Shown here in pieces: positions 47,524 to 55,050 of a DNA stretch of 64,000 nt. The notes under the pieces were generated by a model, which had not been told where the DNA came from, ran no database searches, and was given only the letters and a program-made list of their open reading frames with translations. The position numbers and the translations under genes are program-made. Numbering within the stretch: the first letter of the stretch is position 1; the number at the start of each line of letters is the position of its first letter. Source of the DNA: Terriglobales bacterium (lineage in GTDB: Bacteria > Acidobacteriota > Terriglobia > Terriglobales > Acidobacteriaceae); assembly GCA_025936825.1 (NCBI GenBank), contig JAICSO010000008.1, forward strand, positions 143,772 to 207,771, written 5' to 3'.

Positions 47524-48177
47524 CTAGGCCCCCTTTCCCTGGGAGGCGGCGACAACCGCTTCCAGAACTCTTGGGTAAGTAGCGCAGCGGCAGATGTTGC
47601 CGCTGATCGCGGTTCGCACGTCATCGGCGCTGGGCTTTGGATTGCGCTCCAGCAGGGACGCGCAACTGATCACCATGCCCGAGGTGCAAAAACCGCATTG
47701 CAGCGCGTCGTGCTCGATGAAGGCCGCCTGAATCGGATGGAGATCTTCTCCGTGGGCGAGACCCTCAATGGTCGTGACATTGCGGTCGCCGACATCCACG
47801 GCCAGCGTCATGCAGGAGCAGACCGGAGTTTTGTCGAGCATGACTGTGCACGCCGAGCATGAACCGCGGTCGCACACGACCTTGGTTCCGGTCAGGTGCA
47901 GTTCGTCGCGCAAGGCTTCGGCGAGAGTGGTGCGCGGCTCGACATTCACCGTCCGCACTTCGCCGTTCACTCGCAGCTTGAGCGCGACCTTGCCGGGACC
48001 GACTGCTCCCGCTTGTTCTTGGCCTTCGGCGCGCGGAACGCCGGTCAGCATCTCCGCGCCGGCGACGCTGGCGGAAACAATTCCTGCTGACTTCAGGAAG
48101 GTGCGCCGGGTGGTGCCGTGTTTTTGTTTGTCTTGGGAGGGACTCGAATCGGAGCCGGGAGGAAGCTTCTCAGACAT
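47524..48177 (-). CDS. Tat-exported [2Fe-2S] subunit of a xanthine dehydrogenase-family enzyme
   Basis: 217 residues from ATG 48177 (MSEKLPPGSD); AGGAG lies seven bases upstream. An ATG at 48183 would place the site too close. Twin-arginine signal TTRRTFLKSAGIVSASVAGA. The mature part is the two-cluster [2Fe-2S] subunit: CDRGSCSACTVMLDKTPVCSC for the first and CGFCTSGMVISCASL with CRCATYPRVLEAV for the second. Operon order PaoA-PaoC-PaoB-like plus the small protein. It relays electrons between Mo and FAD. Confidence 0.94.
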   Translation of the reverse strand: MSEKLPPGSDSSPSQDKQKHGTTRRTFLKSAGIVSASVAGAEMLTGVPRAEGQEQAGAVGPGKVALKLRVNGEVRTVNVEPRTTLAEALRDELHLTGTKVVCDRGSCSACTVMLDKTPVCSCMTLAVDVGDRNVTTIEGLAHGEDLHPIQAAFIEHDALQCGFCTSGMVISCASLLERNPKPSADDVRTAISGNICRCATYPRVLEAVVAASQGKGA

Positions 48178-48270
48178 GGACATGCTCCTGTGCGGGAAAA
48201 ATTCTAACACCGCAAGAACTTTTGCGTTTTGCACTGAATCCAGCAACTCAGAAGAGAGAAGATGCGGGAA

Positions 48271-48374
48271 TTCTGATTGAAGATTTCAGATTTCAGATTG
48301 GCAGATTGTCGCGCCTCCCTAACTCATTCGAGCGCTCCGAGATCTTCAATCTGAAATCTGCAATCTGCAAATCT
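48271..48374. repeat. Inverted repeat of GATTTCAGATT words in the 326-base gap before dnaG
   Basis: Arm 48271-48308 (TTCTGATTGAAGATTTCAGA, TTTCAGATTGGCAGATTG) pairs with arm 48341-48374 (GATCTTCAATCTGAAATCTG, CAATCTGCAAATC). It is unrelated in sequence to the other word families but has the same build. It lies between the divergent molybdenum operon and dnaG. No gene is in the gap. Confidence 0.7.
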
Positions 48375-48503
48375 CAAACACCAAGATCGAGCCTATTTCG
48401 GGTGACCACCTGCGCTCAAATGATCGTCGTTTCCCACAGGGTTCCACAAACATCCAGCTATGCTTATGGGCAGCGCTGAAAGATAATCCCAGCAGACCTT
48501 CCG

Positions 48504-50483
48504 ATGGCCCTGGCCTCCGATTTCGCGCAAACGCTGAAGCAGCAGGCGGACATCGTCCGCGTGGTCGGCGACTACGTCAGCTTGAAAAAAGCCGGCGCGC
48601 AGAACTATTCCGGCCTCTGCCCGTTTCACAAAGAGAAGACGCCGTCGTTTTCGGTGCACGCCACACGGCAGTTCTTTCACTGCTTCGGATGCGGGAAGTC
48701 CGGAGATGTCTTCAAGTTCGTGCAGGAGCTCGAGAACATTTCGTTCCCAGAGGCGATCCGCGTCGTGGCGCAGAAAATGGGCGTGCCGATGCCCAAAGCA
48801 ACGTTCAGCAGCGAGGGCGAGGCGCGGGATGCCAGGCTGCGTACGGCGTTGCTTGAGATCCACGAGCGAGCAGCGTCATTTTTTCAGGAATGTCTGTGGC
48901 GATCGGAAGGGGCGCGGGCACGGGAATATCTGATCGGCCGTGGTCTCGACGAGGCCACGATCCGAAAATTCCGCATCGGCTTTGCGCCGGACTCAGGATT
49001 TCTGTTGCGGGATCGATTGAAAAACGAGTTCAGCGAGGAAGTGCTGCGGGAGAGCGGGCTGTTTTCGTGGAAGGACAGCCCTCAGCCGTCAGCCCTTTCG
49101 CCTGGCAGCTCAGGGCAGGCTAAGAACAGCCGTCAGGAAAACCAGTCCCACGTCGTGGGTCGCACGTGGCACGCGGCCAATGACGATTCGCGCACGACGC
49201 ACGACGTGGGACGCACGACGCTTTCCTCCATGTACTCCAAATTTCGCAACCGGGTGATGTTTCCCATTGCCAACGATGGCGGACGGGTGATCGCGTTTAC
49301 TGGGAGAACGCTCTCGACCGACGAGAAGGCGGGTCCGAAATATTTGAATTCGCCGGAGACGGCGATTTATTCGAAGTCGCGGGTACTGTTCAATCTAGAC
49401 CAGGCGAAAGAAGCGATTCGCGCTTTGAATTACGCCATTCTGGTCGAGGGCCAGATGGATTGCATCTCGGTCTTTGCGGCCGGGTTTCACAACGTAATCG
49501 CCAGTTCCGGCACAGCATTCACGCAAGCGCAAGCGGCGTTGCTGGGCCGCTTCAGCAAACAGGTGGTGGTGAATTTCGATCCCGATGCCGCGGGTGCTAA
49601 AGCCACCGAGCGCACGCTTGGTTTGCTGGTCGAAGAAGAATTCGAAATTCGTGTGCTCACGCTGGAGCAGGGATTCGATCCCGATCTTTTTGTTCGGCGC
49701 AAAGGGAAAGACGCGTATGCGGGTGCGCTGAAAACTTCTCAACGCTATTTCGATTACCTGATTGAACGGGCGCGGGCGCAGTTCCAGGTGCGCAGCGCGG
49801 AGGGGAAGCTGAAGGCGGTCAACTATCTCCTTCCGCATATTCAGCGCGTGCCCAGCCGCATCGTGCGCGACGAACTGGCGCAAGAGATTGCGCAGAAGCT
49901 GAGCGTTGACTCTGCCGTGTTGCGACAAGAGCTGAAGAATGCAGCGACATCGCGCAAAACTACCGAGGTAAAGGCCGTTCCGGAGACGCAGGTCACGGAT
50001 GCGGAAAAGCTGCTCATTCGCGCGCTGGCGTCGGGGGATCAGTCGGATTCAGAAGGTTATGTTTCGGACCGCTCAGGGGCAGACGATGCATTCGATCCGG
50101 CGCGGCAGGCGAAGTTCTTTCTTGCGTCGGAGCGGCTGCATGTCGGACTAGGGACGGAGTCGCTGATCGAGTCTCTGCTGAATGCGCCGGAAGGTTCCGA
50201 GCCGATGGACTTACCGCTCTCCGACTCTGATCGCGGACTGCTCGCCGCGATCTTGATCAGGCACGACGAGGAACTCACCGCTGACAAAGTTGATGGCGCG
50301 GCGCGAGCATTGCGACGGCTGCAAATCAAGCGCAGGCTGGAGCAGCTTCAGCGGCAATTGGAATCGATGATGAAGACGCTGGATGCGGCGCAGATCAAGG
50401 CGTTGATGGACGAGAAGATGCGGCTGAAGAAGCTGCTGATGAATGGTGCGGCCGGCGAAAATGATACCTCGGCTGCGGATTAA
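48504..50483 (+). CDS. dnaG: DNA primase DnaG with a repeat-derived insert
   Basis: 659 residues. Zinc-binding domain with C39, H42, C60 and C63. RNA-polymerase core with RVMFPIANDGGRVIAFTGR, then the TOPRIM part with AILVEGQMDCISVFAAG and VVVNFDPDAAGAKATERT. A C-terminal DnaB-binding helical domain follows. It makes primers for replication. Between FSWKD, near residue 190, and MYSKFRNRVMFPI, at 243, about 50 residues of Ser/Gly/Asn/Gln-rich sequence replace the few usually seen. They are encoded by repeat DNA. The stop overlaps the next open frame (TAATG). Confidence 0.97.
   Translation: MALASDFAQTLKQQADIVRVVGDYVSLKKAGAQNYSGLCPFHKEKTPSFSVHATRQFFHCFGCGKSGDVFKFVQELENISFPEAIRVVAQKMGVPMPKATFSSEGEARDARLRTALLEIHERAASFFQECLWRSEGARAREYLIGRGLDEATIRKFRIGFAPDSGFLLRDRLKNEFSEEVLRESGLFSWKDSPQPSALSPGSSGQAKNSRQENQSHVVGRTWHAANDDSRTTHDVGRTTLSSMYSKFRNRVMFPIANDGGRVIAFTGRTLSTDEKAGPKYLNSPETAIYSKSRVLFNLDQAKEAIRALNYAILVEGQMDCISVFAAGFHNVIASSGTAFTQAQAALLGRFSKQVVVNFDPDAAGAKATERTLGLLVEEEFEIRVLTLEQGFDPDLFVRRKGKDAYAGALKTSQRYFDYLIERARAQFQVRSAEGKLKAVNYLLPHIQRVPSRIVRDELAQEIAQKLSVDSAVLRQELKNAATSRKTTEVKAVPETQVTDAEKLLIRALASGDQSDSEGYVSDRSGADDAFDPARQAKFFLASERLHVGLGTESLIESLLNAPEGSEPMDLPLSDSDRGLLAAILIRHDEELTADKVDGAARALRRLQIKRRLEQLQRQLESMMKTLDAAQIKALMDEKMRLKKLLMNGAAGENDTSAAD
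49071..49229. repeat. Repeat inserted in frame in dnaG
   Basis: Holds GCTCAGGGCAGGCT (also at 6557-6572), a CAGCCGTCAG word pair, and CCACGTCGTGGGTCGCACGT with CGACGTGGGACGCACGACG further on, which form direct and inverted matches. It encodes about 50 residues without stop. Confidence 0.6.
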
Positions 50484-50530
50484 TGCCGAGTCCTCCTAGG
50501 TCCACAACTCAAGCTGGTGAGGGTTCTCCT

Positions 50531-51478
50531 ATGGGCATTTCCGATGTGAGTTCATGGCGCGCGCGCTTCTTGTTGTTGATCTTGAGCGCAGCGCTTACGG
50601 TCTGTGCTTCGGGTCAGAATTTGAAAGTGACGCTCCTGGGCACAGGTTCCCCGCAGCCCAGGATTGATCGTTTCGGTCCCAGTATCCTGGTTGAAGCGGG
50701 CGAAAAGAAGCTCCTATTCGATTGCGGCCGAGGGGCCGCGCAGCGAATTGAGCAGATCAGGATTCCGTTCACCCAGATCGACGCCTTGTTCCTCACTCAT
50801 TTGCACTCCGATCATGTGGTGGGAATTCCTGATCTGTGGCTGACCGGTTGGGCGCGCGGCCGCAAGGTTCCTCTGGAAGTATGGGGCCCGGCTGGAACCA
50901 AGGAAATGATGTCGCACTTGAAGGAAGCTTTTCAATTCGATATTCAGATTCGCCAGCAAGATGACAAACTGCCTGCGCTCGGCGTAGATGTTCGCGCAAA
51001 GGACATTGACCAAGGCGTCGTATATGACAGTGCCGGGATCAAGGTCACGACGTTTACGGTCGACCACGGCCCAGTGAAGCCGGCGCTAGGGTATCGCATC
51101 GACTTTGCCGGACACTCCGTAGTGCTTTCTGGCGACACGCGAGTCTCCGAGAATCTTATTCGTTTTTCTCAGGGCACCGATGTTCTGATCCACGAGGTAA
51201 TTGATCCCGAAGCATTTCGAGCGAAAAACCCCTCTGTGAGCGAAGAACGGTTCCGGGCCATTGCCGGACATCACACCACTGCTGAGCAGGCGGGTACCAT
51301 CTTTTCGCGCGTAAAGCCAAAGCTCGCGGTTTACTCGCACATCGTGCCTGGAGATACCACCAGTTTGGTTCCACTCACTCGAAAAACGTACTCAGGTCCG
51401 CTGGAAGTTGGCGAAGATTTGATGACCATAGAGATCGGAGAAGGTGTGGTGGTCCACCGCGCGGCGAAGGGCAACTAG
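50531..51478 (+). CDS. Exported MBL-fold hydrolase, ribonuclease Z-like
   Basis: 315 residues from ATG 50531 (GGTGAGGG nearby); ATG 50483, overlapping the dnaG stop, is an alternative. A signal peptide-like N-terminus (FLLLILSAALTVCASGQ) precedes the catalytic domain. Metal-binding motif LFLTHLHSDHVVGI, LLGTGSPQP at the front, VVLSGDTRVS, the His of GHHTTAEQAG and SHIV near the end. These match the tRNase Z/arylsulfatase-like branch, but an exported protein is more likely to hydrolyse a small ester or sulfate than tRNA. Substrate unknown. Confidence 0.85.
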   Translation: MGISDVSSWRARFLLLILSAALTVCASGQNLKVTLLGTGSPQPRIDRFGPSILVEAGEKKLLFDCGRGAAQRIEQIRIPFTQIDALFLTHLHSDHVVGIPDLWLTGWARGRKVPLEVWGPAGTKEMMSHLKEAFQFDIQIRQQDDKLPALGVDVRAKDIDQGVVYDSAGIKVTTFTVDHGPVKPALGYRIDFAGHSVVLSGDTRVSENLIRFSQGTDVLIHEVIDPEAFRAKNPSVSEERFRAIAGHHTTAEQAGTIFSRVKPKLAVYSHIVPGDTTSLVPLTRKTYSGPLEVGEDLMTIEIGEGVVVHRAAKGN

Positions 51479-51495
51479 ACGGGTGAAGAGGGCGG

Positions 51496-51571
51496 TGGTG
51501 GGCCCACTAGGATTTGAACCTAGAACCAACAGATTATGAGTCTGCTGCTCTAACCGTTGAGCTATGGGCCC
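51496..51571 (-). tRNA. tRNA with CAT anticodon (Met, or Ile2 after lysidine modification)
   Basis: 76 bases with the CCA encoded (51496-51498). Acceptor stem GGGCCCA/TGGGCCC is perfect, the T arm is TAGGTTCAAATCCTA, and the anticodon loop reads CTCATAA. The D-arm AGCTCAACGGTTAGAGCAG and the TTGGTT variable region look more like tRNA-Ile(CAT) than elongator Met, but this cannot be settled by eye. A lysidine synthase would convert it to an AUA reader. Confidence 0.92.
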
Positions 51572-51627
51572 GGGGAAGTTTTTAGTTATTGCTCGCGACT
51601 GCTACCTTTCTCTCTTCGAGCTAAGTC

Positions 51628-51700
51628 CGTGAGCGGTGAGCGATGAGCCGTGAGCAGGCAAGTGCCCGTTTGCTCGATGCTCACGGCTCGCCGCTCACAG
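51628..51700. repeat. Inverted repeat of GTGAGCGGTGAGC words
   Basis: Arm 51628-51656 (CGTGAGCGGTGAGCGATGAG, CCGTGAGC) pairs with arm 51671-51700 (TGCTCGATGCTCACGGCTCG, CCGCTCACAG). Another sequence family with the same word-based arms. It lies between the tRNA and the YggU-family gene. Confidence 0.7.
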
Positions 51701-51725
51701 CTGGCTCCTGCTTATCATATAGGAC

Positions 51726-52028
51726 GTGATTCCCATCAATGAAACTGCGGCGGGGGTGACGTTCGCGATCAAGGTCCAGCCGCGCGCGAAGCGGAATGCA
51801 ATTGTCGGGGAATTAGGTGACGCGTTGAAGGTCGCGTTGACGGCTCCTCCGGTCGATGGGAAGGCGAATGCGGCCTGCGTGGAATTTTTCTCCGAGATTT
51901 TGCGGGTGCCGCGATCGGCGGTCATGATTGCGGCAGGGCAGACCAGCCGAAACAAAGTGATTCGCGTAGTCGGGATTTCTGCGGCACTGGTCAGGGAGCG
52001 ACTCGAGGCCGGCGGTGCTGGGCTTTGA
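51726..52028 (+). CDS. YggU/DUF167-family protein
   Basis: 100 residues from GTG 51726. Standard family signature: FAIKVQPRAKRNAIVGE, then LKVALTAPPVDGKANAACVE, and ILRVPRSAVMIAAGQTSRNK. Most homologues are 70-110 residues, and their biochemical role is not established. The gene is alone after the tRNA. Confidence 0.93.
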   Translation: MIPINETAAGVTFAIKVQPRAKRNAIVGELGDALKVALTAPPVDGKANAACVEFFSEILRVPRSAVMIAAGQTSRNKVIRVVGISAALVRERLEAGGAGL

Positions 52029-52044
52029 GGGCTTTCAACTCGGA

Positions 52045-52140
52045 CAGACATTGCGTGCCGTCCCTGCGGGACTCGCTCGTTTTTCCGCCAACCCAAGCGC
52101 TTACGAGCTGGGCTAATTAAATTCCGCCCGCGCTGCGGGC
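52045..52140. repeat. Hairpin array repeat after the YggU-family gene
   Basis: GTCCCTGCGGGAC, CAAGCGCTTACGAGCTGGGC and CCCGCGCTGCGGGC with T-rich spacers, the same type of array as 15853-16050. It starts the 742-base gene-free stretch 52029-52770, which also holds a CGGCACGACTTAAGCGC half-palindrome near 52217 and the tandem array at 52321. Confidence 0.55.
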
Positions 52141-52320
52141 AGAGATCGCGATGATCGAGGAGTTTGGTTGCAAAAATGACGATCTGACGAACCCGTCATC
52201 CGCTGTGGTAGTCCTCGGCACGACTTAAGCGCTGGGCTAAGTTTGGCCGCCTCTCCGGGGCTGCGCCAGTCCGCACCAGCTTTAACATGTTCCTATGGCT
52301 GGAGCCAGCGCGTCAGTAAA

Positions 52321-52640
52321 GATCTGCGGCCCAGCCCCTAAAGGGGCTGCGGTTTTCTGAACTTCATGGCACGCATGAATGCGTGCCCCGATACAACCCG
52401 CTCGCTTAGCGGACGCTAGAACGTCTCTCATCTGCGGCCCAGTCCCTAAAGTGGCACAGGTTTTCGGCGGGGTCACGGCAGGCATGAATGCGTGCCGCGA
52501 TACAAACCACTCCGCTAGTGGCTGCTAGAACGTCTCTGGTTGATGCAAGAAATGCCGTGCAGTCGCTAACGGAGTATGGTTTTCGAGAAGTCACGGTTGG
52601 GATCAAGGTGCGCCGATGCAGACCACAGCTAGGCGCTCTC
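52321..52640. repeat. Tandem repeat of about 109 bases, two clear copies and one decayed
   Basis: Copy 1 is 52321-52428 and copy 2 is 52429-52537. Both start TCTGCGGCCCAG, contain CCTAAA, the palindrome GGCACGCATGAATGCGTGCC (altered in copy 2) and CGATACAA, and end CTAGAACGTCTCT. A third, degenerate copy is visible to about 52640 (GATGCAAGAAATGCC and on). No gene is in it. It lies just upstream of the ECF sigma factor gene. Confidence 0.75.
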
Positions 52641-52770
52641 ACCCGAAGAACCAGCCACTACAACGTATCCTGTGTGACGGCCCAGCGTGGTAGCCTTACT
52701 CCGGAAGCGGGGGCGAACTCGGGATACGGTATCCAACCGCCCTCTTTTGTAAAATTCCAACTATCTTTAC

Positions 52771-53532
52771 ATGTGGAAGAAACCAAAACCGGCAGCTCAG
52801 GACCTAAGTCGTTCAAACCCAAGGGGTTCCGAGCGGGATTCTGAGCCGTCGGGGGCGCAACTTTCTGAATCCGATCGGGTTGATTCTACTGTGAGCAGCG
52901 TGGCCTTAAATCACGGGTTGCTTGCAGTGGGCGGAAGCGCCTCGGCTGGGGTGGATGCGAACGCGATCTCCGACGCCGAAGTCATGTTGCGGGTGAAGGC
53001 CGGAGATGACGGGGCGTTTGATTACCTGGTGCAGAAGTATCGCCGGCCGATCATCAGTTTCATGTACCGAATGGCGCACAATTCGGCTACGGCGGAGGAG
53101 TTGGCGCAGGAAGTTTTTCTGCGGGTGTATCGGTCACGAGCGAATTACGAGCCGAGCGCGAAGTTCAGCACCTGGCTGTATCGCATCGCGACGAATCTCG
53201 GGGTCAACTTTGCGCGCGACACAAGGCACGAGCGCGCTGAGAACACGGTGAACCTGGACGAAGCGGACGATGAAACGGGACAGACACCGGACTTGGCCGA
53301 CAAGACGCCGACGGTGGAAGAGGAGATGGTCAGGCGCGAAAGGTTGGCGGCGATCCGGCAAAGAGTTGAAGCATTGCCAGAGCGGCAGAAAATGGCGGTG
53401 CTGATGCACAAGTATCAGCAGATGGATTATCGCCAAATTGCAGATGTTTTGAAGTTGAGTGAATCAGCCACGAAGTCGCTGTTGTTCCGCGCGTACGAGA
53501 CGCTGCGGACGCAGCTAAAAGAATTTGTTTAG
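52771..53532 (+). CDS. ECF-type sigma factor, RpoE-like
   Basis: 253 residues. A Ser/Gly-rich N-terminal extension of about 65 residues precedes the sigma core. Region 2 has DGAFDYLVQKYRRPIISFMY and AEELAQEVFLRVYRSR, with FSTWLYRIATNLGVNFARDT at its end. Region 4 has LPERQKMAVLMHKYQQMDY and ADVLKLSESATKSLLFRAY, the helix-turn-helix for -35 binding. The anti-sigma gene is 48 bases downstream, so the sigma factor is probably held inactive until an envelope signal. No Shine-Dalgarno sequence is seen before the ATG. Confidence 0.95.
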   Translation: MWKKPKPAAQDLSRSNPRGSERDSEPSGAQLSESDRVDSTVSSVALNHGLLAVGGSASAGVDANAISDAEVMLRVKAGDDGAFDYLVQKYRRPIISFMYRMAHNSATAEELAQEVFLRVYRSRANYEPSAKFSTWLYRIATNLGVNFARDTRHERAENTVNLDEADDETGQTPDLADKTPTVEEEMVRRERLAAIRQRVEALPERQKMAVLMHKYQQMDYRQIADVLKLSESATKSLLFRAYETLRTQLKEFV

Positions 53533-53538
53533 CAACAT

Positions 53539-53558
53539 GCCGGACAGGAATGTCCGGC
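53539..53558. repeat. GCCGGAC-AGGAAT-GTCCGGC palindrome
   Basis: Perfect 7-base inverted repeat, the same element as 36984-37003 with two changed bases. It lies in the short gap between the sigma and anti-sigma genes, so it would be in their common transcript. Confidence 0.65.
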
Positions 53559-53580
53559 CCACATGAAGAAGGAACTTGTC

Positions 53581-54069
53581 ATGAAGTGCAATGAAATTCG
53601 CGAACTGCTCCCGGACCTGGCCGCCGGACTCGTAGCCGCCGAACCAGAGGTCAATCTGCACCTGCGCTCCTGCACCGAGTGTGCCGGGGTGCTGGATGAA
53701 CTGCGCAAGACCATGGCGTTGCTGGACGAGTGGCAGGCGCCAGAACCTTCTCCATATTTCGACGTGCGGTTGCAGGCGCGGCTGCGGGAAGAGGCCGCCA
53801 AGCAACAGCGCAGCTGGTTTTCATGGTTGAGGCGGCCGGTTGTCGCGGTTGCTGCGGCTGTGGTGCTGGTTGCGGGCGTAAGCATGGGCGCTTGGATCGA
53901 ACAGTATCGGCAATCGACCAAACCCGTACCAGTGGCCGTGGGCAGTGCGGTGAGCGATCTGCAAGTGCTCGACAATGATCACGACATCCTGTCCGATTCG
54001 GATCCGGATTCTGCGGCCAGCCTGCTGGACGATCTGCAGGTGCAGCAGGACGTGAACGCGAATCCATAA
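53581..54069 (+). CDS. Membrane-anchored zinc-finger anti-sigma factor
   Basis: 162 residues from ATG 53581, preceded by GAAGGA with good spacing. Residues 1-45 carry an anti-sigma zinc motif with a Cys near the start, then HLRSCTEC (the H-x3-C-x2-C pattern). A membrane helix lies near residues 87-106 (RPVVAVAAAVVLVAGVSMG). The C-terminal part is acidic (NDHDILSDSDPDSAAS) and periplasmic. It should bind and hold the upstream sigma factor. Fits the common sigma/anti-sigma pairing. Confidence 0.88.
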   Translation: MKCNEIRELLPDLAAGLVAAEPEVNLHLRSCTECAGVLDELRKTMALLDEWQAPEPSPYFDVRLQARLREEAAKQQRSWFSWLRRPVVAVAAAVVLVAGVSMGAWIEQYRQSTKPVPVAVGSAVSDLQVLDNDHDILSDSDPDSAASLLDDLQVQQDVNANP

Positions 54070-54078
54070 GTGAAGTAG

Positions 54079-54108
54079 CGGGCCACGCGCACTTATGCGC
54101 GGGCACCT
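54079..54108. repeat. Palindrome with GCGGGC and GCCCGC arms
   Basis: GTAGCGGGCCACGCGCACTT ATGCGCGGGCACC in two parts; related to the GCGGGCACTTTTGCCCGC element in the rRNA methyltransferase gene. It is imperfect here. Confidence 0.4.
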
Positions 54109-54136
54109 GCAAGATGTGAGTTTCCGGGGATAGAAG

Positions 54137-54940
54137 ATGACGTCGCGAGGGAAAATTCGCCAATGGTGCATCTGGGCAGGTTTGTTGCTGGCCCTGGCGA
54201 TCTCGCCGTTAGTCGCGCAAAATCGTCGGGATCAGCAGCGTAACGTGCCGCGCCCGAATGTGCAGCAACCGCGGCAAGAGAACCGGCAGCAGCGCAGGGA
54301 GGAACCACGCCAGTCGCGTCCGCAGTACAATCGTCCACCTTCGAATCCGCAAAATAACCGTGAGTTGTCGCGCCCCAATTTTCAGCCGGCTCCGCAGCCG
54401 CAATACCGTCCGTATCAGCCGCCATCGCAGGGGCATCATTCAGGTCAGTGGTTGAATCGGCAACGCGAAATGGCACCTGACCAGCGCAGGAGAACGCTCG
54501 AGAGCGACCCGGCTTTCCGGAGATTGCCCCGTGAAACGCAGCGGCAGTACGAACAGCGTCTGCAGCGGTTCAACAGCATGCCTCAAGAGCGCCAGCAGCA
54601 AGTGTTGCGCCGCATGGAGACGTGGGAACACCTGACGCCTGCGCAGAAGCAGGATCTAAAAGGCATTGGGCAGCAGTTCAACAGCTTGCCTACGGACCGT
54701 CGACGCGCCGTGCGCAACGCTATTGAGACTTTGCGAGCAATGCCTCCAGATGCGCGCCAGCGGGAATTGCAGTCCGGTCGCTTTAATGACTTCTCGCCGC
54801 AGGAGCGGAACATCCTGAATGGAGCCGCACGGCTGCCCTTGGCGCCGGCGCCGCAGGAATCGAACAACCCTGGGCCTGAACAACAGAACGATCAGCAGCG
54901 GACCGGTCCAAACAGGTACGTGCCGCGGCCTCCACGCTAA
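54137..54940 (+). CDS. DUF3106-domain secreted protein
   Basis: 267 residues with a signal peptide (AGLLLALAISPLVAQNRR). A Pro/Gln/Arg-rich, probably disordered segment (about 30-110) leads into helical repeats of the DUF3106 type: RRTLESDPAFRRLPRETQRQ, RFNSMPQERQQQVLRRMETW, LKGIGQQFNSLPTDRRRAV and LRAMPPDARQ. Such proteins commonly follow sigma/anti-sigma genes in Acidobacteriota and Proteobacteria and are thought to be stress-related periplasmic proteins. Function unknown. Confidence 0.9.
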   Translation: MTSRGKIRQWCIWAGLLLALAISPLVAQNRRDQQRNVPRPNVQQPRQENRQQRREEPRQSRPQYNRPPSNPQNNRELSRPNFQPAPQPQYRPYQPPSQGHHSGQWLNRQREMAPDQRRRTLESDPAFRRLPRETQRQYEQRLQRFNSMPQERQQQVLRRMETWEHLTPAQKQDLKGIGQQFNSLPTDRRRAVRNAIETLRAMPPDARQRELQSGRFNDFSPQERNILNGAARLPLAPAPQESNNPGPEQQNDQQRTGPNRYVPRPPR

Positions 54941-55050
54941 GGTCTTCGTTGAACCGATGCTGACGCCTATTTCGTAAGCTGCTAGAATCCGGCTATTCAC
55001 GAAGCACCTCCGGCCACTGGGTACGCATGAGTTAGCAGCTCTCCTCAATC

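Noticed and set aside
45212..47527. Two long plus-strand frames opposite the molybdenum subunit gene
   Set aside because: Antisense to well-defined Mo-enzyme motifs; no start signals.
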